A stretch of 64,000 nucleotides of DNA from Fibrella aestuarina BUZ 2 (GTDB taxonomy: Bacteria > Bacteroidota > Bacteroidia > Cytophagales > Spirosomataceae), in NCBI RefSeq assembly GCF_000331105.1, contig NC_020054.1:2388813-2452812 (forward strand), written 5' to 3'. Below are positions 15,352 to 23,250 of this stretch, in pieces. Numbering within the stretch: position 1 is the first letter of the stretch; each line of letters begins with the position of its first letter. Below the pieces are notes generated by a model. That model ran no database searches. It had not been told where the DNA came from and saw only the letters and a list, made by a program, of their open reading frames with translations. The translations under genes and the position numbers were made by a program.

Positions 15352-17545
15352 ACGCTATCTTCTCCAGGTTCATGGGCAGGCGGCGGAGGCGTTTGCCGGT
15401 GGCAGCGAAGATCGCATTGGCCAGCGCGGGGGCCAACGGCGGCAGGCCCGGCTCACCCACGCCTTTGATCGTGGGGCCGCCGTCGGCCAGGATGTGCACC
15501 TCTACCTTGGGCATCTCGTTGATCCGCAGCATCCGGTTCGTGTCGAAGTTGGCTTGTTGCGCCTGCCCGTTGGCGAAGGTGATGCCGTCTTTGGTAGCGG
15601 CCACCAGCCCCATGCAGATGGCCCCTTCAATCTGCGCCCGTACCATGTCGGGGTTGACGACCGTGCCGAGGTCGATCACGCAGTACACCTTCTCGACCTT
15701 CACCGAGCCGTCGGCCTGTTTGGCCACTTCGACCACCTGACCGGCCAGCCCCGCGAAAAATTCCCACTGCGCCACGCCCCGGCCTTTGCCCACCGGTAGC
15801 GGCTTGTCCCAGTTCGACACCTCGCGCAGCTTCGTCAGCACGCGTTTGGCGTCCGAGTCTTTCGTCAGCAGCGACAGGCGGTAGTGCATCGGGTCTTTGC
15901 CGGCTTTGTGGGCCAGTTCGTCGAGGAATCCTTCGTGGGCGAAGGCGAGCGTGGTGCTCGTCACGGCCCGCCACGCCGCCATCGGGATGTGCGATTCGGC
16001 GTAGACGTAGCGGCTTTCCAGGTTCGGCAGTTCGTACTTCTGCTCGCCGATGCCTTCGGTCATGGTCTTGTCTACCTTCTTGCCGTCGTGGGGTTTGCCC
16101 AACGTGGCATCCAGCGATGGCGAAATGACCTTATGCTGAAACGCCAGCGGTTTGCCATCGGCCGACATCCCCGCGCGCATGGCCGAGAAGGTCATGGGGC
16201 GGAACGGGCCGAGTTGCGTATCGTCTTCGCGCGTCCAGATCGCCTTCACCGGCTTCCCGACGGCCTTGGCGATGTGGGCTGTTTCGAGCACGTAATCGGG
16301 GTACAACCGCCGACCAAACCCGCCGCCGTTGAACGTAATGTGCACCGTCACGTTGTCGGGGCTGATCTTGAACTCGCCCGCGAGCTGACTCTTAATGCCG
16401 CCCGGCACCTGCGACGACGTCCAGATTTCGACGGCATCCGGGGCGGTCCAGCTCACGAGGCAGTTCATGGGCTCCATGGGCGAGTGGCTCACCACGGGCG
16501 TTTCGTAGAAGGCTTCGAGCTGAACGGGGGCTTCGGCGATAGCTTTGGCAAAATCGCCCACGCTATGGTCAACGAGGCCATCGGTTTTGGCCAGGTCGCG
16601 CAGGTGCTGTTCATACTGCGCACTGCTGAAGGCGTCGTGCCCCTGATGGTCCCAACGTACCTGAAGGGCTTTCCGGCCCTGCAATGCCGCCCAGTATGTA
16701 TCGGCTACCACGGCCACGCCCTCGAAACGGCGGCTTTCGAGCACCCGCTCGGCTTTCAGCACCTGCCGCACGCCTTTGATCTGCTTTGTTTTCGCATCGT
16801 CGAAACTAACGACCTTGCTGCCGAAGACCGGGCTGCGCTCGATGGAGGCGTAGACCATCCCCGGCACGCTCATGTCGATACCAAACTGCGCCTTGCCCGA
16901 CGATTTCGCGGGTACGTCGGGGCGTCTGGCGTCTTTGCCCAGAATGACAAAATCGTTCGGGTCTTTCAGTTTCGGGTCCGTCGGCACGGGTAGTTTCGCG
17001 GCGGCTTCGGCCAGTTCGCCGTAGCCCAGGCTCCGGTTCGAAGCCTTGTGCAGTACCCGCGCGTTGGCGACGGTGCACTCGCTCGCGGGTACGTTCCAGG
17101 TATTGGCCGCCGCCTGCACGAGCATCTCGCGGGCCGAGGCCCCTACCTTGCGCATGGGCAGGTAATCGGTCCGCACCGACATGCTGCCGCCCGCAAACTG
17201 CGCCCAGCCGAACGCTTTCTGGCCGCCCGTCTGCCGGATCGTGACCTGATCAAGCGTGACGCCCAGTTCTTCGGCAATCAGCGCCGGGATCGACTGGAAC
17301 GTACCCTGCCCGATTTCGGGGCGGGTGTTCATGAGAGTGATCTTGCCGGTGCGTTCAATAATGACGTAGGGCGTCAACTCGACCGGGGCGGGCAGGGCAT
17401 CGGGAGTAGCGAACGTACCCAGCACGCTGGCGGCGTTGCTGGCCGACGTACCCAGCACAAAGGCCGCGCCCGTGAGGCCGAGGGTTTTCAGCACGTCGCG
17501 GCGGGCAACGTACCCAGCCCCTGAAGAAGTGGTTTTCTGGCTCAT
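15350..17545 (-). CDS. iorB: Xanthine-dehydrogenase-family molybdopterin-binding subunit (isoquinoline 1-oxidoreductase beta type)
   Basis: This is the large subunit of a two-subunit molybdenum hydroxylase, 731 residues, binding a molybdopterin-cytosine dinucleotide cofactor. A twin-arginine-type signal ('[19 protein letters not shown]', residues 14-32) implies export to the periplasm. Cofactor-domain segments include '[22 protein letters not shown]', '[14 protein letters not shown]', '[19 protein letters not shown]', 'AWRAVTS' and '[26 protein letters not shown]'. The start overlaps the end of the 2Fe-2S subunit gene by 4 bp, so they are co-translated. The substrate (an aldehyde or N-heterocycle) is unknown. 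No XdhC-type maturation gene or FAD subunit is in the window. Confidence 0.92.
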   Translation of the reverse strand: MSQKTTSSGAGYVARRDVLKTLGLTGAAFVLGTSASNAASVLGTFATPDALPAPVELTPYVIIERTGKITLMNTRPEIGQGTFQSIPALIAEELGVTLDQVTIRQTGGQKAFGWAQFAGGSMSVRTDYLPMRKVGASAREMLVQAAANTWNVPASECTVANARVLHKASNRSLGYGELAEAAAKLPVPTDPKLKDPNDFVILGKDARRPDVPAKSSGKAQFGIDMSVPGMVYASIERSPVFGSKVVSFDDAKTKQIKGVRQVLKAERVLESRRFEGVAVVADTYWAALQGRKALQVRWDHQGHDAFSSAQYEQHLRDLAKTDGLVDHSVGDFAKAIAEAPVQLEAFYETPVVSHSPMEPMNCLVSWTAPDAVEIWTSSQVPGGIKSQLAGEFKISPDNVTVHITFNGGGFGRRLYPDYVLETAHIAKAVGKPVKAIWTREDDTQLGPFRPMTFSAMRAGMSADGKPLAFQHKVISPSLDATLGKPHDGKKVDKTMTEGIGEQKYELPNLESRYVYAESHIPMAAWRAVTSTTLAFAHEGFLDELAHKAGKDPMHYRLSLLTKDSDAKRVLTKLREVSNWDKPLPVGKGRGVAQWEFFAGLAGQVVEVAKQADGSVKVEKVYCVIDLGTVVNPDMVRAQIEGAICMGLVAATKDGITFANGQAQQANFDTNRMLRINEMPKVEVHILADGGPTIKGVGEPGLPPLAPALANAIFAATGKRLRRLPMNLEKIA

Positions 17546-18048
17546 CGCTTACCGAGTTTAGCGGCTGTTTTGGGTAATTTCTGGGTCGTGTTCAACTCGG
17601 CCGATGCCGTGTGGATAGCCTGCCGAACGCGCACGTAGGTGCCGCAGCGGCAGATATTGCCCTGCATGGCGGCGTCGATATCGGCGTCGGTGGGTTTGGG
17701 TACCTGTTTCAGCAGGGCCACCGCGCTCATGATCTGACCCGACTGGCAGTAGCCACATTGCGGCACCTGATGCTCGATCCAGGCTTTCTGCACGGGGTGG
17801 TCGGCGTTCTTTGACAGGCCTTCGATGGTGGTGATTTTCTGCCCTTTCGCCGCCGAAACGGGCACGCTGCACGAGCGGATGGGCGCGCCGTCGAGGTGGA
17901 CCGTGCAGGCCCCGCACTGCCCGATGCCGCAGCCGAATTTAGTGCCGGTAAGGCCCACTACGTCGCGGATAGCCCACAACAGGGGCATATCGGGGTCAAC
18001 GTCGAGGGTCTGTGGCTGGTTATTGATGGTGAGTTTGACCGTAGCCAT
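17542..18048 (-). CDS. iorA: (2Fe-2S)-binding subunit of molybdenum hydroxylase
   Basis: The small subunit passes electrons from the molybdenum site through two [2Fe-2S] clusters. The plant-ferredoxin-type cluster is '[17 protein letters not shown]' plus 'RSC' (Cys40, 45, 48 and 60); the second is 'QCGYCQSGQ' with 'NICRCGTY'. Length is 168 residues, as usual. It is the first gene of the operon and overlaps iorB by 4 bp. It has no signal of its own and would be exported with iorB. The divergent gene is an NmrA-like reductase, 167 bp away. Confidence 0.93.
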   Translation of the reverse strand: MATVKLTINNQPQTLDVDPDMPLLWAIRDVVGLTGTKFGCGIGQCGACTVHLDGAPIRSCSVPVSAAKGQKITTIEGLSKNADHPVQKAWIEHQVPQCGYCQSGQIMSAVALLKQVPKPTDADIDAAMQGNICRCGTYVRVRQAIHTASAELNTTQKLPKTAAKLGKR

Positions 18049-18215
18049 TGTTCTGGGAATAAGGAAGATAAGTTGCTAAGCGAAGGTCCGCAGAAAAGCC
18101 CATAGCCGGGCCGGGGGAAGGCGGACAGTTAATTCGGCTACAACAACCACAAATCTGGCTACGGCCGGGCGCGGGGCGGGGCGGACCTTCGTCCCAACCA
18201 AACCAGCACAATGTT

Positions 18216-19079
18216 ATGATTTTAGTAACCGGAGCCACGGGGCAGCTAGGCAGCGCCGTCATTCAGCAACTCCTCAAACACGTACCGGCAAGCCAGATTG
18301 CCGCTTTTGTACGCGACCAAACCAAAGCCGACCACCTGCTCAACCAGGGCGTGACCCTGCGCGTGGGCAGCTACGACGACACCACCTCTCTCGAAGCCGC
18401 CATGCCGGGCATGGACACCGTGCTGTTGATCGCGGGAACCGACGAAGAAAACCGCGTGCGGCAGCACCAGAACGTGGTCGATGCGGCTCGGAAAGCGGGC
18501 GTCCGGCGCCTTGCCTACACGAGCCGGGCGCTGAGCGACCCGGCTACGCTGGTGAACCAGTTGATGAACGGCCATTTCCAGACCGAGGCGTTGATTAAGG
18601 CCAGCGGACTGCCCTACACGCTGTTTCAGAATAGCCTGTATATGGATGCCATCCCGCAGTTTCTGGGCGGCAACGCCATTTTTGAGCGGGGCATCAACGT
18701 ACCTGCCGGGCAGGGGCGGGTGGCCCTGGCGTTGCGTAGCGAGATGGGCGAAGCCATCGCCAACGCCCTGGCTACCCCGGCCGAAGGCAACCGGACGTAC
18801 CGCCTGACGGGCTCTACGGCCTACTCGTTTGAAGACATCGCCGCCGCCCTGACCAGCCTGACCGGCAAGCCCGTGACCTACACCCCCGCCGACCCGATCC
18901 AGTTCAAAAGCCAGTTGATCGGGCGCGGGTTGCCGGCCGTAATGGCGCAACGCATTGTCGGGTTTATCACCGACATTGCCAACGGACAGGAAGCAGACGT
19001 AACCACGGATCTGGAAACGCTGCTCGGCCGAAAACCCACCTCCCTCACCGACGGGTTACGGTTATTGTATACCTTGTAG
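18216..19079 (+). CDS. NmrA-like NAD(P)-binding oxidoreductase
   Basis: 'MILVTGATGQLGSAVIQQLL' is a Rossmann nucleotide-binding start with the GATGQLG glycine motif of atypical short-chain dehydrogenases. 'RRLAYTSRALSDPATLVNQLMNGHFQTEALIKASGLPYTLFQN' matches the NAD(P)H:quinone oxidoreductase 2 / NmrA group. Length 287 is normal. It is followed, after a GTCATCC palindrome, by an AraC regulator on the same strand that may control it. It could reduce quinones or act as a redox sensor. Confidence 0.88.
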   Translation: MILVTGATGQLGSAVIQQLLKHVPASQIAAFVRDQTKADHLLNQGVTLRVGSYDDTTSLEAAMPGMDTVLLIAGTDEENRVRQHQNVVDAARKAGVRRLAYTSRALSDPATLVNQLMNGHFQTEALIKASGLPYTLFQNSLYMDAIPQFLGGNAIFERGINVPAGQGRVALALRSEMGEAIANALATPAEGNRTYRLTGSTAYSFEDIAAALTSLTGKPVTYTPADPIQFKSQLIGRGLPAVMAQRIVGFITDIANGQEADVTTDLETLLGRKPTSLTDGLRLLYTL

Positions 19080-19102
19080 GGTGAGTTGTGAAAGGTGAAA
19101 TA

Positions 19103-19217
19103 AGCTTTTTTGTCATCCCGGCGAAGGAGGGATCTTGACGGTCCCTTGCTTGTGATTGAGGGAATGTCAAGATCCCTCCTTCAGCTGCGCGCCCCGGTCG
19201 GGATGACAAAAAAAGCT
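19103..19217. repeat. GTCATCC palindromic intergenic repeat, copy 1
   Basis: The outer tip AGCTTTTTTGTCATCCCG pairs with CGGGATGACAAAAAAAGCT and an inner stem pairs GGAGGGATCTTGAC with GTCAAGATCCCTCC. The right arm has about 14 extra bases (CAGCTGCGCGCCCCGG region) that copy 2 has in both arms, so copy 1 is asymmetric. T and A tracts at the ends fit bidirectional termination. Confidence 0.8.
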
Positions 19218-19300
19218 AGTCAACTTGTGAGTAACCAATAAGTTAGGTTGCAAACTGCTCGTAGCCAGTAGTAGTTAAATCGCCAAAATTCTGTCACCCT

Positions 19301-20215
19301 ATGCCAACCGACTCGCTGCACCGAAACGACACCCTGTCGGCCTACCATAAACTGGCGGGCCTGCCCAAACCCGCGCACCCGCTCATCAGCGTGGTCCGGT
19401 TTGAAGACATTCGGCCGCAGTGGGTCGAGAAGCCAAAAAGTCTGGTGAACAATTTCTATTCGATCGCCCTGAAACGGAATTTCAGCGGGCGACTGACCTA
19501 TGGCCAACAGCCCTACGATTTCGACGAAGGCGTGATGGTGTTTCTAGCCCCCGGGCAAGTGCTGACCGTTGCGGAGGAGGCGACGCACGAGCATTCGGGC
19601 TGGCTACTGCTGATTCACCCCGATTTTCTGTGGCACACGCCCCTGGCCAAGACCATCCGGCAGCACGACTATTTCGACTATTCGATTCGGGAAGCCCTGT
19701 TTCTGTCGGAGAAGGAGGAAGCCATCATCGTCGGTATCATGCAGCAGATTCAGCAGGAGTATCAGGCGCTCATCGACACGTTCAGCCACGGCATCATCAT
19801 CGCCCAGCTCGAGGTGCTGCTCAACTACGCCGACCGGTTTTACCAGCGGCAGTTCATCACCCGCAAAATCACCAACCACAGCCTGCTCGACCGCTTCGAG
19901 GCCATTCTGGACACGTACCTGCGCAGCGACGCCCTCCCAACAGGCGGAGTACCCACGGTGGGCTACATGGCCGCCCAACTCAACCTGTCGCCAACGTACC
20001 TGAGCAGCCTGCTGAAAACACTGACCGGACAAACCCCGCAGCAGCATATCCACGACAAGCTGATCGATAAGGCCAAAGAGCAGCTATCGACCACCCAGTT
20101 ATCCGTGAGCGAGATTGCTTACGGCCTGGGCTTCGAGCACCCCCAATCGTTCAGCAAGCTGTTCAAAAGCAAGACAAACGCCTCCCCCCTCGAATTCCGC
20201 CAGTCGTTTAATTGA
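19301..20215 (+). CDS. AraC-family transcriptional regulator
   Basis: The N-terminal ~165 residues are a cupin-like sensor ('FSGRLTYGQQPYDFDEGVMVFLAPGQVL'). The C-terminal 100 hold the two helix-turn-helix motifs of AraC proteins ('VGYMAAQLNLSPTYLSSLLKTLTGQTPQQHI' and 'VSEIAYGLGFEHPQSFSKLFKSKTNASPLEFRQ'). It follows the NmrA-like gene by 220 bp on the same strand. AraC proteins paired with quinone or SDR oxidoreductases are a frequent arrangement, so that gene is the likeliest target. The effector is unknown. Confidence 0.93.
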   Translation: MPTDSLHRNDTLSAYHKLAGLPKPAHPLISVVRFEDIRPQWVEKPKSLVNNFYSIALKRNFSGRLTYGQQPYDFDEGVMVFLAPGQVLTVAEEATHEHSGWLLLIHPDFLWHTPLAKTIRQHDYFDYSIREALFLSEKEEAIIVGIMQQIQQEYQALIDTFSHGIIIAQLEVLLNYADRFYQRQFITRKITNHSLLDRFEAILDTYLRSDALPTGGVPTVGYMAAQLNLSPTYLSSLLKTLTGQTPQQHIHDKLIDKAKEQLSTTQLSVSEIAYGLGFEHPQSFSKLFKSKTNASPLEFRQSFN

Positions 20216-20248
20216 TTGTCTTTGCAAAATTGAGGTTTAGAGATAAAC

Positions 20249-21871
20249 TTATGATTTTCCGAATTTTCTAAATGCCTGTATGAATTGATATAGAAAGAAT
20301 GTAATGAAAATTTTAGAAATTCCTTCGCAAACTCTAGTATAGTTACTGATTTGAGAAGGATCGATCTCTTTTGTGTTTAATAATCCACTGATTATGTATT
20401 CTGGTTTGTGTAATGGATTGACGAATTCGAAAATATAAGACAAGATTCTCCTAAGTTCTGCAAAGTCATTTCCTAGTCTAAACCCTAACGAGTAACAGAA
20501 TAGAGAAAAGAAGAATATTGACGATAAAACGATAGATATAAATGCCACGCCTATGTCATGACCATAGAAATTACTTTTCTTATTTAAGAATAATATAAAC
20601 TTGTCGAAAAAATTTGTCCAGTTTGACCACATTGCCAAACTTTTAAAATGCTCGTCGTATTCATAAGGTGACAATGACATTTCTTGGATTTTGTCACCAC
20701 TTTTGCTATATGCTAATTTGAGTTGTTTTATAGCATCTCTCGCCCCCGTGTGATCTATTTTGTTCTCTCCAATAATCTTTTTAGGGGCAGGACACATCGA
20801 TAAATTGCAGTCTGATATTTTGCTGTCGATAACAGATATATGTTTTAATGAATCAAAAGCTACATTAATGAATTCAGATTTTCCTAAATCTGAGCTTAAA
20901 ATTTCAATGATTGAGTTTTTGATAAATATATTATGTAGCTTTAACTTGCCATTGCAATTGAAATTTCGAAAGTTAATCAATTCAGATATCTTCAAATCTT
21001 TTAATATAGATGATGTTGATTTCAAATCACCAGCCAACCTTAATATCTTTAGGTGAACTTTATTAATTGTTAACTGGTCATTTATGTCATTGTTAAAAAT
21101 TTTATAATCTAATATATCTATTGAGGAAAAACTAGATTTTTCTGAAGCAATTTCTTCGCCTATTACAACTTTATTTGAGGATGAATAAATATCTAACGTA
21201 GCGATAGTAGGAGTGATGATATTAATCTTATTAACCTGACAGTTGAGTATTGTCGTTTTATCTCCTTTTAAACCTCTACACAAAATTTCTTTACCTTCTA
21301 ATTTTTCAAAATGTAAATTTTTGTATCCCTCTAAGGATATGTATGAATTGCTAGCTTTAATATTATGTAATCTTATATCTGATAAGGACTGGCCTGAAAT
21401 ATGTAATGAGCTTGTAGAAATATCCGCCAACTGTAGCTTTTTCTTAAATATACAATTGTTAAAGCCAATGGATTTAGTCGCTGTATAGTTAGATATAAGT
21501 AACTCACCTTCGAAGGTACAGTGAGACAAGCTAATTCCATCACTGTAGCCATATTCTCCATCGATGGTAACATCACCAATAATAACAAATGAAGGTTTGA
21601 TGAAGTCCTCTAATTTTTCGACCTTTCTATGACTTAAAGGAACCTTGTAAAAATAATCAGCAAAGTTAAAGTTATAGTAATAGGGTGAGGGTATAGTTAA
21701 AGAGCTATCTAAGCTACTTTGGTTTAATCGGCTTGCTTGCATAGCGCTAAGCCTTTGTGAATCTTCTAAAATTTCTTTCACTAATTCATCACTATCTGGG
21801 TTAATTTTTTTTAGGATGTTAATAAATTGAGAAGATGATAACTCATATACGTAGGCAGACGTGTAAACCAT
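20249..21871 (-). CDS. AT-rich membrane protein with beta-helix-like repeats, beside ssrA
   Basis: This 540-residue protein has no family I recognise. Residues ~95-365 are short strands with periodic Ile/Leu/Asn/Ser/Cys ('ISLSHCTFEGELLISNYTATKSIGFNNCIFKKKLQLADIS'), like pentapeptide or right-handed beta-helix repeats. The C-terminal third has two or three membrane helices ('VAFISIVLSSIFFFSLFCYSLG', 'GISKIFITFFLYQFIQAF') with a soluble segment between. There is no signal peptide. Base composition is roughly one third G+C against about 60 % around it, and codon use is AT-ended, which indicates recent horizontal transfer. It sits at the 3' side of ssrA, a common integration site. Defence or effector function is possible but unproven. 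Confidence 0.8.
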   Translation of the reverse strand: MVYTSAYVYELSSSQFINILKKINPDSDELVKEILEDSQRLSAMQASRLNQSSLDSSLTIPSPYYYNFNFADYFYKVPLSHRKVEKLEDFIKPSFVIIGDVTIDGEYGYSDGISLSHCTFEGELLISNYTATKSIGFNNCIFKKKLQLADISTSSLHISGQSLSDIRLHNIKASNSYISLEGYKNLHFEKLEGKEILCRGLKGDKTTILNCQVNKINIITPTIATLDIYSSSNKVVIGEEIASEKSSFSSIDILDYKIFNNDINDQLTINKVHLKILRLAGDLKSTSSILKDLKISELINFRNFNCNGKLKLHNIFIKNSIIEILSSDLGKSEFINVAFDSLKHISVIDSKISDCNLSMCPAPKKIIGENKIDHTGARDAIKQLKLAYSKSGDKIQEMSLSPYEYDEHFKSLAMWSNWTNFFDKFILFLNKKSNFYGHDIGVAFISIVLSSIFFFSLFCYSLGFRLGNDFAELRRILSYIFEFVNPLHKPEYIISGLLNTKEIDPSQISNYTRVCEGISKIFITFFLYQFIQAFRKFGKS

Positions 21872-21933
21872 AAATTACGATAGTTCAGTATTATTAGTGT
21901 TATAAGGCTCGACTAAAAAATTAAAATATAATC

Positions 21934-21941
21934 CAAAAATA
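21934..21941 (-). promoter_or_regulatory. Candidate -7 element for the AT-rich gene, in the ssrA terminator tail
   Basis: On the minus strand TATTTTTG matches TAnnTTTG exactly, 62 bases before the start codon of the AT-rich gene. It coincides with the T tract of the ssrA terminator, so the match may be only a by-product. Confidence 0.3.
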
Positions 21942-21975
21942 TACCCCCTCCAAATTTAAAATTTAGAGGGGGTAT
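21941..21975 (-). terminator. Terminator of ssrA
   Basis: Arms of 17 bp (21941-21957, 21959-21975) pair with one mismatch and hold a run of five G-C pairs. On the minus strand the hairpin is followed by a T5 tract. It lies nine bases beyond the tmRNA 3' end. Confidence 0.85.
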
Positions 21976-21983
21976 CAATCTAG

Positions 21984-22353
21984 TGGAGACGCAGGGAGTT
22001 GAACCCTGGTCCAGTCAAGGAAAACGTCGCGCTTTCTACATGCTTAGTGGTGATTAGGGTTGTCGGGCGGCAGACTGGCTCACCACTGGCCTATCTGACA
22101 CCTTACGTTGTTTTGTCTCGCTTCTTGTCACAACGATTAACGAAGCCAGCGCTGCAGATCGACGCCTCCTGATCCAACCGGCAGCACGTAGGTCGGGGAG
22201 ACGATGGCATTTGCTAAATCCTCCGGATTAAGCAGCCATGGCGTAGTTATACTCGCCAGTTATTGTTTTGGTGATTTGTTTGGACGGGAACTGTCACCCA
22301 CTCCCGGCATGCTTACACGCGCTTTCAGCAAGCTGTCAATTCCAGTCGCCCCC
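21984..22353 (-). ncRNA. ssrA: Transfer-messenger RNA (tmRNA)
   Basis: tmRNA rescues stalled ribosomes and tags their products for proteolysis. On the minus strand the 5' end reads GGGGGCGACTGGAATTGACAG, and the 3' end has a T arm (GGGTTCAACTCCC) and CGTCTCC. The two ends pair as a 7-bp acceptor stem (with G-U pairs). The reading frame on the minus strand (22257 down to 22231, stop at 22230-22228) encodes the tag GEYNYAMAA, ending in the expected MAA-type degron. The length is about 370 nt. CCA is not encoded in full and would be added. Confidence 0.95.
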
Positions 22354-22458
22354 AGGTTGTGTACCGATATAACCCGGCGCTACGGCCAAAAGTTTCACCC
22401 GCCTGCCCCCGTTCGGCGGCTTACGTGTCGCCCAAAAGAGACTACGCTGCCGGTAGGC

Positions 22459-22466
22459 TAAATTTG
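22459..22466 (+). promoter_or_regulatory. Candidate -7 element for the 22559 gene
   Basis: TAAATTTG fits TAnnTTTG exactly, on the plus strand, 92 bases before the ATG. The rest of 22354-22558 also has to hold the ssrA promoter on the opposite strand. Confidence 0.35.
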
Positions 22467-22558
22467 TTTAAACCATATTAAACAAAAAGCGTTAACTTGA
22501 CTGACGTTTCCTCTTCCCCGTAACAGCTTGCCATACGGGCTCCGGCCCACCGAAGGCC

Positions 22559-23200
22559 ATGATCCTTACGCCTTTTGAAACCAGCCTCTACAGGCAACTG
22601 GCTCGCTTCTTCGGCGACTATGAATTCGCCTTGCTGCCTGAAAAAAAGCAGTTCCGCCGCATCACACCTACCGGCTTCCAAAACGTTATCCTGTCACCGT
22701 CTTACTACGGCGACACCACGCTGCTCGACGTCAACTTCGGCTGTCGCAATGAGCAGGTCGAGCAGATTGCCCAGCAGTTTCTGCCCACCCTCACCGATTT
22801 CCGGGCCGACGCCAACACGCTGCTCATCTCGATTGGCAAGTACCAGCAGGTGACACCCCCGCGCTACAGCATCCGCTCCGACTTCGAGCTGGAAAGCGTA
22901 TGCCGCCAAATCATGGAGTTCTTCACAAACGGCGGCTTCCAGCAGCTCAACGACACCTGTTCGCTCCGCAGCCTCGACCGCATCCTGAACGACGATCCGG
23001 CGCATCCCTGCCCTTACGTATATAACCAGACGTTCCGCTGTTACAAGGGGCTCACCGTCGCCAGCCTGACGCACAATCCGCATTTTCTCGGCCTGATCGA
23101 CCTCTACCGGCACCAACTCGACCGGCAGTCGCCCAACGCTTACGAACAAATCAACTTCGACCGCCTCGTTTCGTATCTACAGCACTATTCGGCGAATTAG
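22559..23200 (+). CDS. Conserved-looking protein of unknown function, 213 residues
   Basis: I do not recognise a family. The protein is soluble, without signal peptide or membrane helices. It opens 'ILTPFETSLYRQLARFFGDYEFALLPEKKQFRRITPTGFQNVILS' and contains 'LLDVNFGCRNEQVEQIAQQFL', suggesting an alpha/beta fold. The GC content and codon use match the core genome, unlike the AT-rich gene on the other side of ssrA. It ends 50 bp before the stop of the convergent SdpI-hydrolase gene. It resembles the small DUF4304-like proteins in size and start, but that is a weak resemblance. Confidence 0.75.
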   Translation: MILTPFETSLYRQLARFFGDYEFALLPEKKQFRRITPTGFQNVILSPSYYGDTTLLDVNFGCRNEQVEQIAQQFLPTLTDFRADANTLLISIGKYQQVTPPRYSIRSDFELESVCRQIMEFFTNGGFQQLNDTCSLRSLDRILNDDPAHPCPYVYNQTFRCYKGLTVASLTHNPHFLGLIDLYRHQLDRQSPNAYEQINFDRLVSYLQHYSAN

Positions 23201-23250
23201 GGGAAAGGAAGGGCTAGGTATCAGTCATACACACGCGCCAGCCCCTTTCC

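Noticed and set aside
15884..16993. 369-codon open frame on the plus strand inside iorB
   Set aside because: Antisense of a high-GC gene; Arg/His/Gly-rich, without family features.
17542..18048. CoxS/xdh gene as part of a three-subunit enzyme
   Set aside because: No FAD-binding middle subunit lies nearby, so the two-subunit isoquinoline-oxidoreductase type fits better.
20215..20249. Direct repeat of the ssrA 3' end as an att site of the AT-rich gene
   Set aside because: I compared the spacer with the last bases of ssrA and found no copy.
21984..22464. Short open frame at 22204-22461 (85 codons) as a protein gene
   Set aside because: It overlaps ssrA on the opposite strand and has no protein features.
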